Below, one piece after another: positions 43,909 through 52,295 of a stretch of 64,000 nucleotides of DNA. The position numbers were made by a program, and so were the translations under genes. Origin of the DNA: DASYAE01 sp036501535 (GTDB taxonomy: Bacteria; Actinomycetota; Actinomycetes; Streptomycetales; Catenulisporaceae); NCBI GenBank assembly GCA_036501535.1, contig DASYAE010000295.1:1-64000 (forward strand), given 5' to 3'. Positions within the stretch are counted from its first letter, which is position 1. The number at the start of each line of letters is the position of its first letter. The notes under the pieces were generated by a model that saw only the letters and a list, made by a program, of their open reading frames with translations, did not search any database and was not told the DNA's origin.

Positions 43909-44283
43909 ATGACCGTCGTGCTGAACCACACCATCGTGCGCGCCAGCGACAAGGACGCCGCCGCGCGCTTTTTCGCCGGCCTGCTCGGCCTGGAGGCCGG
44001 CCCGCCGGCCGGGCCGTTCACCCCGGTCCGAGTCAACACCGAGCTGACCCTGGACTTCGACGAGCGCGGCCCGGTCGCGGCCGGGCACTTCGGGTTCCTG
44101 GTCGACGACGCCGCCTTCGACGCGCTGCTGGACCGGCTGCGCGCCCGGCCGCAGGTCCGGTACGGCTCCGGGCCGCAGCACGGCTGGGACCGCCGGATCA
44201 ACCGGCTCGCCGGAGGGCGCGGCGTCTACGTCGCCGACCCGGACGGCCACAGCTACGAGTTCTTCACCGCGGTGCCCGGCTGA
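43909..44283 (+). CDS. VOC-family (glyoxalase/bleomycin-resistance-like) protein
   Basis: A 124-residue protein with GGGAG before ATG 43909. It has the paired beta-alpha-beta-beta-beta modules of the VOC fold: LNHTIVRASDKDAAARFFAGLLGLE, ELTLDFDERG, HFGFLVDD, and GRGVYVADPDGHSYEFFT. Likely metal ligands are H8, H63 or so and E near the C-terminus. It may be a dioxygenase, isomerase or binding protein; the substrate is unknown. Control by the divergent MarR repressor suggests a role against a toxic small molecule. Confidence 0.85.
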   Translation: MTVVLNHTIVRASDKDAAARFFAGLLGLEAGPPAGPFTPVRVNTELTLDFDERGPVAAGHFGFLVDDAAFDALLDRLRARPQVRYGSGPQHGWDRRINRLAGGRGVYVADPDGHSYEFFTAVPG

Positions 44284-44297
44284 GCCGCCAGGCTCAG
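44280..44297. terminator. Short bidirectional hairpin between VOC and permease genes
   Basis: CTGAGCC (44280-44286) and GGCTCAG (44291-44297) form a perfect 7-bp stem with a four-base loop, overlapping both convergent stop codons. Confidence 0.45.
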
Positions 44298-45253
44298 CCT
44301 CCTGCGATGCTGCCGAGCAGGATGCCGCTGCGCCAGTACCGCTGCACGATCAGGAACAGCACCACCAGCGGCACCGTGGTCATCAGCCCGCCGGTGACCA
44401 GCAGCGGATAGATCAGCTGGTCCCCGCTGTTCGCCGCGCGCGAGGACCACACGCCCAGGCCCGTGGTCAGCGGATAGAGGTTGTTCTGGCTGAAGATCAT
44501 CAGTGGCAGGAAGTAGTTGTTCCAGACCGCGACGATGCTCAGCAGCAGCACCGTCATCAGCCCCGGCACCATCAGCGGAACGGCCAGGCGCAGGAAGATG
44601 CGCACCTCGCCGGCGCCGTCGATCCGGGCCGCGTCGATCAGCTCGTGCGGCACCGAGGTCTCGATGAAGGTGCGCATCAGGTAGACCCCGACCGGGCTGA
44701 CCATGCTCGGCACGATCATCCCCCAGATCGAGTTGATCATCCCGATCTTGGCGTAGACCAGGTAGAGCGGCAGGGTGACCGCGGTGATCGGGACCAGCAG
44801 CGCCGAGATGACGAAGTAGAAAAGCGCGCGGGCGCCGCGGAACCGGAACCGGGCGAAGCCGTAGCCGGCCATCGCGGCCAGCACGGTGGCCCCGCCGCCG
44901 CCGAGCACCGCGTACAGCACGGTGTTGAGCAGCCAGCGGATGTAGGTCCCCTCGCCGTCCACGTCCTGGAACAGCAGCGAGACGTTGCGGAAGAACTCGA
45001 ACGGCGCGGTGAACCAGAACCCGAAGCTCTCGAAGATGTTGCTCTGGGTCTTGGTCGAGTTGATCAGGATCCAGGCGATCGGGATCAGGGTGAACACCGC
45101 GAACAGGACGCAGAGCCCGGTGTACAGGCCCTGCGATCCCCGGCGCATCCCGTAGAGCCGGACCGGGATCTCGTCCTGCTCCGCGGCGCCGCGGCGGCGC
45201 GGCCGGGACCCGCGATCGGCGGCCTCGTCGCGGCCGGATGACAGGGCGCTCAT
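44294..45253 (-). CDS. ABC sugar transporter permease (MalG/AraQ type)
   Basis: A 319-residue inner-membrane permease with GGGGAG upstream of ATG 45253. Six membrane helices are predicted. The EAA loop reads DAARIDGAGEVRIFLRLAVPLMVPG, the coupling site for the ATPase. The long cytosolic N-tail is Arg/Glu-rich. It overlaps the stop of the partner permease by four bases (ATGA). No ABC ATPase gene is present here, as usual for actinomycetes that share one MsiK-type ATPase among sugar importers. Confidence 0.92.
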   Translation of the reverse strand: MSALSSGRDEAADRGSRPRRRGAAEQDEIPVRLYGMRRGSQGLYTGLCVLFAVFTLIPIAWILINSTKTQSNIFESFGFWFTAPFEFFRNVSLLFQDVDGEGTYIRWLLNTVLYAVLGGGGATVLAAMAGYGFARFRFRGARALFYFVISALLVPITAVTLPLYLVYAKIGMINSIWGMIVPSMVSPVGVYLMRTFIETSVPHELIDAARIDGAGEVRIFLRLAVPLMVPGLMTVLLLSIVAVWNNYFLPLMIFSQNNLYPLTTGLGVWSSRAANSGDQLIYPLLVTGGLMTTVPLVVLFLIVQRYWRSGILLGSIAGG

Positions 45254-46191
45254 CGCAGTTCTCCCCTCCGGCGGCGCAGCAGCAGGGCGCCGACCGAGAT
45301 CAGAAGGATGACGAAGCCGAGGATCACGGCGGTGGCGGCGGCCAGGTTGTACTGCCCGCCGCCGGTGGCCGTGTTGTAGATGAGGATGGTCGGCGTGTAC
45401 GAGGTGGAGATCGCCTGGTTCTGGAAGTTGTAGATCATGTACGGCTCGGTGAACAGCTGCAGCGCGCCGATCATGTTGATGAAGACCAGCATCACGATGG
45501 CCGGCCGCACCATCGGCAGTTTGACCCGCAGCACGATCCGCCAGACCGGGGCCCGGTCCAGGATGGCCGCCTCGACCACGTCGCGCGGCACCGACCGCAG
45601 CGCGGTGTAGAGGATGATCATGTTGTAGCCGGTCCACTCCCAGATCACGATCACGATGATCGAGGGCAACACCAGGCTCGGCGAGAAGAAGTCGATGTTG
45701 TGGAAACCCACGTCGCCGGCCAGCCGGGCGAACGGCCCGAACTGCGGCTCCATCAGGAAGTACCACATCACCGCGCCGACCACACTGGGCACCGCGAACG
45801 GGATGAAGAACACGGTGCGGAAGGCGCGGCCGAACCGGGTCAGGCCCAGGTCGAACACCGCGGCGAAGAAGAACGCGATGGCGAGCATGACCGGGACCTG
45901 GATCACCGCGTAGATCATCGTGCGCTCGAGGCCGGACCAGAACTCGCCCGACTGCAGCGTCTGGCTGTAGTTGGCGAAGCCGGAGTACCGGGTGCCGCCG
46001 ATCAGCTTCGAGGTGTAGAGGCTGGTGTAGATCGCGTAGCCGAGCGGGGCGATCATCACCAGGACGAAGACGAGGATGAAGGGCAGGGTGAAGAACACCC
46101 CGCGCCGCTCCCGGGCGGGGAAGCGGGCCCGCCCCGGCCGCCGGGCGGCGGCCGGGGCGCTCCTGCGCAGCTCCAGCGCGGTGCCGCTCAC
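45250..46191 (-). CDS. ABC sugar transporter permease (MalF/AraP type)
   Basis: A 313-residue permease with six or more membrane helices. The EAA motif is VVEAAILDRAPVWRIVLRVKLP. GTG 46191 is chosen from the start of the family-like N-terminus; it has a poor ribosome-binding site of its own. A short leader ORF with a very good site ends on this start (GTGA), which could supply ribosomes by coupling. It works with the permease downstream and the solute-binding protein upstream. Confidence 0.9.
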   Translation of the reverse strand: MSGTALELRRSAPAAARRPGRARFPARERRGVFFTLPFILVFVLVMIAPLGYAIYTSLYTSKLIGGTRYSGFANYSQTLQSGEFWSGLERTMIYAVIQVPVMLAIAFFFAAVFDLGLTRFGRAFRTVFFIPFAVPSVVGAVMWYFLMEPQFGPFARLAGDVGFHNIDFFSPSLVLPSIIVIVIWEWTGYNMIILYTALRSVPRDVVEAAILDRAPVWRIVLRVKLPMVRPAIVMLVFINMIGALQLFTEPYMIYNFQNQAISTSYTPTILIYNTATGGGQYNLAAATAVILGFVILLISVGALLLRRRRGELR

Positions 46192-46253
46192 CGGCGGACC
46201 GCCCTGCGATCGGCCCGCTGCCCGCGGGGTGCGTGCGTGTCCGCTCGTTGCAT
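46188..46253 (-). CDS. Leader ORF (21 aa) coupled to the permease start
   Basis: ATG 46253 has AGGAGGACGC directly upstream, the best Shine-Dalgarno in the operon. It encodes 21 residues, mostly Arg, Ala, Gln and His, and its TGA overlaps the GTG of the permease (GTGA). It is out of frame with the permease. A coupling leader peptide is likely; a small frameshift in the permease N-terminus is the alternative. Confidence 0.45.
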   Translation of the reverse strand: MQRADTHAPRGQRADRRAVRR

Positions 46254-46339
46254 GCGTCCTCCTGCTCTGCGCTGTCCTGTCCTGGCAGTCCTGGCTGATC
46301 TGTACTGGCTGTTGACGTGCTCCCGGATCGCCGCGGCGG

Positions 46340-47788
46340 TCAGGTCTTGACGGTGAAGCCCTGCTGCTTGGCGTAGTTGACCAAGGTGGTCTGGAACGAG
46401 GCGAACGCGGCGTTAAGCGTCCCGGTGCCGTTGAGCACCCCGGCGAACGCGGTGGAGGAGTCGGTCAGCGCCTCGGTCATGAACGGCGGCCACTGGACCG
46501 ACTCGATCTGCGGCGCGGCGGCGGTGAACACCGTGTTGGGCGTCGAGGATCCGGACAGCGGGACCGTCAGGCCCTTGAAGGCCGGGTCGTTCAGCAGCGG
46601 GACGTAGGTCGGGAACAGCGAGGACGGCGAGGTCTTGGTGATGTCCCACGAGGCGCTGGTCGAGTTGAGCCACTCGGCGAAGGTCGCCGCCTGCGCCGGG
46701 TGCTTGCTCTGGCTGAAGACCGGGTAGGTCGAGCCGCCCCAGTTCGCCGCGACGTCCGCGCCGGCGGTCCACTGCGGCAGCGACGCGGCGCGCCAGTCGC
46801 CGATCGTGGCCTTCGCGTCCGGGGCGAAGTACGACGGGCCCCAGGCGGAGCTGATCCAGCTGGCGTCGATCTCCTTGTCCATGTCGGTGAAGGCGGCCGC
46901 GTCCACGTCGCCGGTCGCGTTCACCTCGTGCGCGCTCAGCAGCGCCTGCCAGTAGTTCGCGAACGCGGTCTGCGCCGGGCCGGTCCAGTCGATGGTCACG
47001 GTCGAGCCGCCGGTGTACTGGAACGGGAACGCGTTGTCCTGCGCCATCAGGCTCATGACCCACTGCAGGTCGGTGGCGGCGAAGTTGGTGAGGTAGGCGG
47101 TCGGGTCCTGGCTGTGCAGGGTCTGGGCGTCGGTGGCGAACTGGGCCCAGGTGGTCGGCGGGGTGATGTTGTACTTCTGCAGCAGGTCGGTGTTGTAGTA
47201 GAACGCGACCGGGCCGGAGTCGCCCGGGATCGCGTAGACCGCGGAGCCCTGGCTGACCTCCTGCCAGGCCCAGGACACGAAGTCCTTCTTCACCGAGGCC
47301 GCGCCGTAGTCGTTCAGGTTCACCAGGCTGTTGGTGACCTCGAACGAGGGCAGCTCGTCGAATTCGACCTCGGCGACGTCGGGCGCGCCGGAGCCGGCCT
47401 TCAGGGCGTTGGTGACCTTCACGTACTCCGGGTCGCCGGCGCCGACGTCGTCGAGCGTGACGCAGATGCTCGGGTGGCTGGAGTTGAAGGCGGTCACCGC
47501 GCGGCTCAGACCGGGCACCCAGGCCCAGAAGGTGACCGGGGTGGCGCCGGAGTGGCAGCCGGAGGTGCTGGAGCTCCCGCTGGCGGTGCCGGTGCTGCCG
47601 GGGGCGGGCGAGGAGGTGCCGCTGCATGCTGCGATCAGGGCCAGCGCGGCGGCCGCGGCGAGCGCAGTGCCGATCCGCGTGCCGGACCGCGTGCCGAGCC
47701 GGGTCGCCCGGCGGTGGTTCGTGCGGGCAGTGCGTGAAGCGGAGGACGCGCATGGCTGCGCCCTCCAGGGTGTGGGCCTGGTTCTCAT
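46340..47788 (-). CDS. Extracellular solute-binding lipoprotein (sugar ABC importer)
   Basis: A 482-residue lipoprotein. ATG 47788 has AGGAG nine bases upstream. A long Arg/Thr-rich N-region precedes the hydrophobic core and the lipobox LIAAC, with the lipidated Cys followed by SGTSSPAPGS. The mature part fits family-1 sugar-binding proteins (VTFWAWVPGLSRAVTAFN, AEVEFDELPSF, VAFYYNTDLLQKYNI, PTTWAQF). It likely captures arabinose-containing oligosaccharides, judging from the neighbouring GH51 enzyme and LacI regulator. Confidence 0.92.
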   Translation of the reverse strand: MRTRPTPWRAQPCASSASRTARTNHRRATRLGTRSGTRIGTALAAAAALALIAACSGTSSPAPGSTGTASGSSSTSGCHSGATPVTFWAWVPGLSRAVTAFNSSHPSICVTLDDVGAGDPEYVKVTNALKAGSGAPDVAEVEFDELPSFEVTNSLVNLNDYGAASVKKDFVSWAWQEVSQGSAVYAIPGDSGPVAFYYNTDLLQKYNITPPTTWAQFATDAQTLHSQDPTAYLTNFAATDLQWVMSLMAQDNAFPFQYTGGSTVTIDWTGPAQTAFANYWQALLSAHEVNATGDVDAAAFTDMDKEIDASWISSAWGPSYFAPDAKATIGDWRAASLPQWTAGADVAANWGGSTYPVFSQSKHPAQAATFAEWLNSTSASWDITKTSPSSLFPTYVPLLNDPAFKGLTVPLSGSSTPNTVFTAAAPQIESVQWPPFMTEALTDSSTAFAGVLNGTGTLNAAFASFQTTLVNYAKQQGFTVKT

Positions 47789-47867
47789 GATCAGATGCTC
47801 CTGAGGGGGTAGAGCTCTGTCCGGGTATTGAGTGCGTCCGCGGTTCCGCACGATCCGCGTCGGCACC

Positions 47868-47909
47868 TGTATCAGAGTGCTGTGTATCAGGGCGCCCTGA
47901 ATCAGGGTT
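47868..47909. repeat. Three 15-bp direct repeats upstream of the solute-binding gene
   Basis: Copies start at 47868, 47883 and 47898 and share TG(T/A)ATCAG(A/G)G. The third includes a 13-base palindrome, CCCTGAATCAGGG (47895-47907). They lie 80-120 bases upstream of the lipoprotein start, where a promoter or operator would be. Confidence 0.5.
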
Positions 47910-47926
47910 GCGCTGCTCCTCGTGGA

Positions 47927-47952
47927 CCGGGCCCGGGGGCGACCGGGCCCGG
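47927..47952 (-). terminator. GC hairpin after the GH51 gene
   Basis: Two copies of CCGGGCCCGG (47927-47936 and 47943-47952) can pair around a six-base loop, 33 bases beyond the GH51 stop. It may partly terminate or stabilise the upstream message before the transporter genes. Confidence 0.4.
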
Positions 47953-47984
47953 CCGCGCCGGACCCGCCGGCGCGACCAGGGGCG

Positions 47985-49466
47985 TCAGAGGCCGAGCACG
48001 GCCTCGACGAGGGTGAAGGACTTCGGCGGGAGGCTGAGTGTGAGCGCGGATCCCTTGGCCGGGGCCGACTCCCGGGTCACCTCGGCCAGCTCGACGTCGG
48101 GCAGGACGCGCGGCGCGGCGCCGTCGGCCGCGGTGACCGTGGTGATCTCGGCGCTCTGTGCGAACGCCGTATCGCGCAGCACGATCTCCACGTCCTGCGG
48201 TCGGTCCGGGTCCCGGTTGACCAGGGTCAGCGCGAGCCGCCCGCCGTCCGCGGAGGCGGTGGCCGCGGCGTCGACCAGGCTGAACGGCCCGAGGTCGTCG
48301 ACCCGGTGCGGCCAGCGGCTGCGGCTGCGGCCCGGCTCCAGCGGGCTGACCGCCGGCCCGTCGAGGTGCAGGTCGACCGCGTAGTCGAGGGCTGCCTGCG
48401 CGTGCAGCAGCACCGGGTAGTAGATCGGCTGGACGGCGACCGCCTCGGGCGTCGTGACGATCGGCGCGATGGCGTTGACCATCTGGGCGAGATTGGCCAT
48501 CCGCACCCACGCGCAGTTGCGCACGAAGATGTTGAGATAGGTGCCGACCGCGAGGGCGTCGGCGAAGTTGTAGCGCTCTTCGAGAGTGCCGTCCTCGGTG
48601 CGGAACCACACGTTCCACTCGTCGTAGGCGATGCGCGGCACGCGGTCCAGCTTCTGCACGTATGCGGCGCGCTCGATAAGCCCGCGCGCGCACCTGATGG
48701 CCCGTTCGGCCTGGTGCGGCTGGAGCACGTTGGTCCAGTAGTCGTCGGCGCCGGTGTAGATGTGCAGCGAGTGCAGGTCGACGACGCCCGCCATGCCGTC
48801 GATCACCGTCCGGTCCCAGTCGTTCCAGCCGTTCATGCCGCAGCTGACCAGCTTGGCGCTCGGGTCGAGCATGCGGATCGCGCGGGCCCAGCGGGTCGCG
48901 GTGGCGACGTACTCCTCCGCGGAGAGCGCGCCGACCTGCCAGGCCCCGTACATCTCGTTGCCCAGGCCCCAACAGGTGACGCCGTAGGGCTCCGGGTGTC
49001 CGTTCGCGGCCCGGCGGCGGGCCCACTCGGTGTTCCCGGCGCCGTTGCAGTACTCGACCCAGGCCAGCGCCTCCTCGAGGGTGCCGGTGCCCATGTTCAG
49101 GCAGATGTACGGGTCGGTGCCGAGCACGGAGCAGTAGCGCAGGAACTCGTCGGTGCCGAACCGGTTGGACTCCTCGCTGCCCCAGGCCAGCTCGGGCCGG
49201 CGGGGCCGCGCGTCCTTCGGGCCGACGCCGTCGGCCCAGTGGTAGTTGCTCACGAAGTTCCCGCCGGGCCAGCGCAGGACGCCCATCCGCAGGGGGCTGA
49301 GCAGTTCGAGAACGTCGGTGCGGAACCCTTCGGCGTCGGCGAGGCCCGAGCCCTCGTCGTAGAGCCCTCCGTAGATGCAGCGGCCCAGGTGCTCGACGAA
49401 GCCGCCGAACACCTTGCGGTCCAGCTGTCCGACGCGTCGGGCCGGATCGACCGCGATACGTGTCAC
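47985..49466 (-). CDS. GH51 alpha-L-arabinofuranosidase
   Basis: A 493-residue intracellular enzyme without a signal peptide. GTG 49466 has CGAGGAGGACAA upstream and overlaps the LacI stop. The TIM barrel includes RWPGGNFVSNYHW, acid/base E171 in WGLGNEMYG and nucleophile E283 in AYDEWNVW, both GH51 hallmarks. A C-terminal beta-sandwich (about 390-493) completes the family length. It releases arabinofuranose from short arabino- or arabinoxylo-oligosaccharides after import by the ABC system encoded downstream. Confidence 0.94.
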   Translation of the reverse strand: MTRIAVDPARRVGQLDRKVFGGFVEHLGRCIYGGLYDEGSGLADAEGFRTDVLELLSPLRMGVLRWPGGNFVSNYHWADGVGPKDARPRRPELAWGSEESNRFGTDEFLRYCSVLGTDPYICLNMGTGTLEEALAWVEYCNGAGNTEWARRRAANGHPEPYGVTCWGLGNEMYGAWQVGALSAEEYVATATRWARAIRMLDPSAKLVSCGMNGWNDWDRTVIDGMAGVVDLHSLHIYTGADDYWTNVLQPHQAERAIRCARGLIERAAYVQKLDRVPRIAYDEWNVWFRTEDGTLEERYNFADALAVGTYLNIFVRNCAWVRMANLAQMVNAIAPIVTTPEAVAVQPIYYPVLLHAQAALDYAVDLHLDGPAVSPLEPGRSRSRWPHRVDDLGPFSLVDAAATASADGGRLALTLVNRDPDRPQDVEIVLRDTAFAQSAEITTVTAADGAAPRVLPDVELAEVTRESAPAKGSALTLSLPPKSFTLVEAVLGL

Positions 49467-50536
49467 TTGTCCTCCTCGCGGTGGAACGGAATTGCGGGTG
49501 CTGATTCAGCTCGGGTGCCGGGCCGGCCGCCGCAGGAGGCGCGCACGACCAGCTCGACCGGCAGCAGCAGCGGCTCGGTCGGCACCGGCTCCTCCTGGAT
49601 CCGGCGCAGCAGCAGCCGGACCGCCTGCTCGCCGGTCTCGCCGAACGGGACCCGGACCGAGGTGAGCGCCGGGGTCAGGAACTCGGCGAACGGCATGTCG
49701 TCGCAGCCGACCACGGCGACGTCGTCGGGCACCCGCCGGCCGGCCGCGGCCAGCGCGCTGAGCACCCCGATCGCCATGGTGTCGCTGTGCACGAAGACGG
49801 CGGAGACGGCGCGCTCCCGGTCGAGCAGCAGCCGCGCGGCGTGCGCCGCACCGCCGGAGGTCCAGTCGGCCTCGGCGACCAGGTCCTCGCTCGGTTCGAG
49901 CCCTGCTTCGCGCAGCGCGTCCTCGTGCCCGCGCAGCCGGCTGCGCACGACCCGGCGCCGGAACGGGCCGGTGACCGTGCCGATGCGGCGGTGGCCGAGC
50001 CCGGCGAGGTGCGCGGTGGCCAGGCGGCCGGTCTCGCGGTGGTTCGAACCGACGACCGGCACGCCGCCGCCGGGGACGTGGTGCAGGCTCACCGCGGGGA
50101 CGTGCCGCCGCAGCATCTCGGCGACCTGCGCGTCCTCCTCGAGCTGCGGGGCCGCGGCGATCACGCCGTCGACGCGCCGCTCGAGCAGCATGCGCACCAC
50201 CTCGGCGCCGTCGTCCCCGGCCGGGTCGAGGTTGCCGACCAGCACGGCGTGCCCGTTGCGCCGCGCCTCCTGCTCGGCGGCGACGGCGAACTGGGCCAGG
50301 GCGCCGTCCGTCATGTCGCCGGCGACGAGCCCGAGCGTGCAGGTGGAGCGCTGGACCAGGCTGCGCGCGATGGTGTTCGGCGAGTATCCGAGCTCGCGCG
50401 CGGCGGCGAGGATCCGGTCCGCCGTCTGCGCGGAGACCCTGACCCTGCCGCCGTTGAGCACCTTGCTCGCGGTCTGGAAGCTGACCCCGGCCCGCGCCGC
50501 GACTTCCTTCAGCGAGGCGTAGCGTCCCGCAGCCAT
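49463..50536 (-). CDS. LacI-family transcriptional repressor
   Basis: A 357-residue regulator. ATG 50536 is chosen since the HTH follows at once (SLKEVAARAGVSFQTASKVLNG, residues about 8-29) with the LacI hinge (IARSL). The periplasmic-binding-like effector domain covers about 65-340 (LGLVAGDMTDG, VDGVIAAAP, VFVHSDTMAIG, VAVVGCDDMPFAEF). It is the first gene of the arabinoside operon. A perfect LacI-type palindrome lies 32 bases upstream of the start, so it probably represses itself and the operon until a pentose sugar binds. Confidence 0.93.
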   Translation of the reverse strand: MAAGRYASLKEVAARAGVSFQTASKVLNGGRVRVSAQTADRILAAARELGYSPNTIARSLVQRSTCTLGLVAGDMTDGALAQFAVAAEQEARRNGHAVLVGNLDPAGDDGAEVVRMLLERRVDGVIAAAPQLEEDAQVAEMLRRHVPAVSLHHVPGGGVPVVGSNHRETGRLATAHLAGLGHRRIGTVTGPFRRRVVRSRLRGHEDALREAGLEPSEDLVAEADWTSGGAAHAARLLLDRERAVSAVFVHSDTMAIGVLSALAAAGRRVPDDVAVVGCDDMPFAEFLTPALTSVRVPFGETGEQAVRLLLRRIQEEPVPTEPLLLPVELVVRASCGGRPGTRAESAPAIPFHREEDK

Positions 50537-50567
50537 GAGCGCCCCGGCCGTCCTCTCGGTCCCTTGA

Positions 50568-50579
50568 GCGAACGTTCGC
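50568..50579. promoter_or_regulatory. LacI-type operator GCGAACGTTCGC
   Basis: A perfect 12-base palindrome with the central CG step typical of LacI-family sites, 32 bases upstream of the repressor start and within its promoter region. Confidence 0.7.
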
Positions 50580-50858
50580 CTATCTCCGAACACAATGTGG
50601 ACGGCCGCGGATGGATGTCAAGAGACAAGCGCGGGCGAAGATGCCGAGGAGGCGTCAGATCCGGCCATGGGAGCGCGATCCCGGCGCCCCTTGTCGGTCG
50701 GCTCGCGTAAGGTCTCCTGGAAACGAGCGAGCCTGACTCGATGCGCCGCCGGAAACTTGCCGACAGCACCGTCGGCATGGCAAGCGGTTTCGACGAAGGC
50801 CGCGCTGCGGCGGTGCGGGTCGTTGACCCGGCACGCATCGCCGCAGCTGGGAGGACCT
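50580..50858. other. Divergent promoter region between LacI and ergothioneine genes
   Basis: No gene is supported. It should carry the egt promoter; GTTGACCC near 50821 is a weak -35 candidate without a matching -10. A second ATG in frame with egtA lies at 50859 (see egtA). Confidence 0.4.
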
Positions 50859-50963
50859 ATGGGCAAGACCGGCACTCGCGGGCAGCCGCGCGCGGAGTTT
50901 CGGTGTTGCACCATGGGACATACGAGCACTCGGCCACACAAGGGCCCGAGAGGAGTCACGGCC

Positions 50964-52295
50964 ATGGCTGACATCCGGCCGCTGGAAGAGGACGAGGCGG
51001 AGGCCCGGGTCAAGGGCGTCTGCTTCAAGCACGGACCGCCCCGCCGCGTGGGCGTCGAACTGGAATGGTTCCTGCACGACGAGAAAGACCGGCCGGGCCG
51101 CATCGAGCCCGGCCGCCTGCACACCGCCCACGCCGACCTGAGCGGGCTCCCGCTGAGCTCCGCACTGACCCGGGAGCCGGGCGGCCAGCTGGAGCTGAGC
51201 TCCCCGGCCGCCGAGTCCCTGACCGACTGCGTGGAAGCCGCGGCGGCCGACCTGAAGGCCGTCCGCGAGAGACTCCGCCCGCACCGCCTGCAGCTCGCCG
51301 GCCTCGGGCACGAACCCTGGAATCCGCCGCTGCGGCTGTTGGACCAGCCGCGCTACGCGGCGATGGAGCATTATTTCGACCGCGCCGGGCCAGCCGGCCG
51401 GGCCATGATGTGCAACACCGCCTCGGTACAGGTGTCCCTCGACTCCGGCACCGGCGATTCCGGCCCGCTCGGCTACCGGGCCCGCTGGGAGCGCGCCCAC
51501 CTGCTCGGCCCGGTCCTGGTCGCCGCGTTCGCCAACTCGCCGTTCAGCGAGGGGCGCCCGACCGGCTACCGGTCCACCCGGCAGGCGGTGTGGACGCGGC
51601 TCGACCCGGCCCGCACCGGTGCGCCGAGCGACACCGCCGATCCCTGCACCGCGTGGGCGGACTACGCGCTCGGCGCGCCCGTGCTGTGCATACGCAGACC
51701 CGGCCCCACCTGGGAGGTCCCGCCGAAGGGCCTGACCTTTCGCGGCTGGATCCAGGACTGTGACCGGCTGCGCTCCTCCCGGCCGCCGACCGCCGACGAC
51801 CTCGACTACCACCTGACCACGCTGTTCCCGCCGGTGCGCCCGCACGGCCACCTCGAGCTGCGGATGATCGACGCGCAGCGCGGCGAGGACGGCTGGATCG
51901 TGCCGCTCGCCGTCACCGTCGCGCTGATGGAGGACCCTGAGGCGGTACGGCTCGTCGAGCCCGTGCTGCGGTCGCTCGATCCGCGCCCGTTCCACCGGGC
52001 CCCCGGCAATCCGCTGTGGCAGCGCGCCGCGCGCGACGCGCTCGCCGATCCGGCGCTGCGCGCCGCCGCCCAGGCGTGCTTCTCGGCAGCCGAACAAGCC
52101 CTGCCCCGGCTCGGCGCCGGCCCGGCGATCCGCGCCGCGGTGGCCGGCTTCCGCGCCCGCTACGTCGACCGGGGCCGCTGCCCCGCCGACGACCTGCTCG
52201 ACCGACACTCCACGGCGGCGGCCGCGTCCTGGGCGTCCGCCCAGTGGCCCTGCTCTCCGGGAAGGATCACCGATGACGACAAGCTCTCCCTCTGA
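50964..52295 (+). CDS. egtA: Glutamate-cysteine ligase EgtA
   Basis: A 443-residue ATP-grasp-independent GCS2-type ligase that makes gamma-glutamyl-cysteine for ergothioneine. The core has RVGVELEWFLHD, EPGGQLELSSP (the glutamate site), MMCNTASVQVSLDSG, ANSPFSEGRPTGYRSTRQAVW, a THLFPP-like TTLFPPVRPHGHLELRMID and a basic C-terminus. ATG 50964 has GAGAGGAG ten bases upstream. ATG 50859 is in frame with an even better site (GGGAGGACCT) and would add 35 residues, so the start is open. It overlaps egtB by 23 bases. The order egtA-B-C-D is the classical actinobacterial one. Confidence 0.93.
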   Translation: MADIRPLEEDEAEARVKGVCFKHGPPRRVGVELEWFLHDEKDRPGRIEPGRLHTAHADLSGLPLSSALTREPGGQLELSSPAAESLTDCVEAAAADLKAVRERLRPHRLQLAGLGHEPWNPPLRLLDQPRYAAMEHYFDRAGPAGRAMMCNTASVQVSLDSGTGDSGPLGYRARWERAHLLGPVLVAAFANSPFSEGRPTGYRSTRQAVWTRLDPARTGAPSDTADPCTAWADYALGAPVLCIRRPGPTWEVPPKGLTFRGWIQDCDRLRSSRPPTADDLDYHLTTLFPPVRPHGHLELRMIDAQRGEDGWIVPLAVTVALMEDPEAVRLVEPVLRSLDPRPFHRAPGNPLWQRAARDALADPALRAAAQACFSAAEQALPRLGAGPAIRAAVAGFRARYVDRGRCPADDLLDRHSTAAAASWASAQWPCSPGRITDDDKLSL

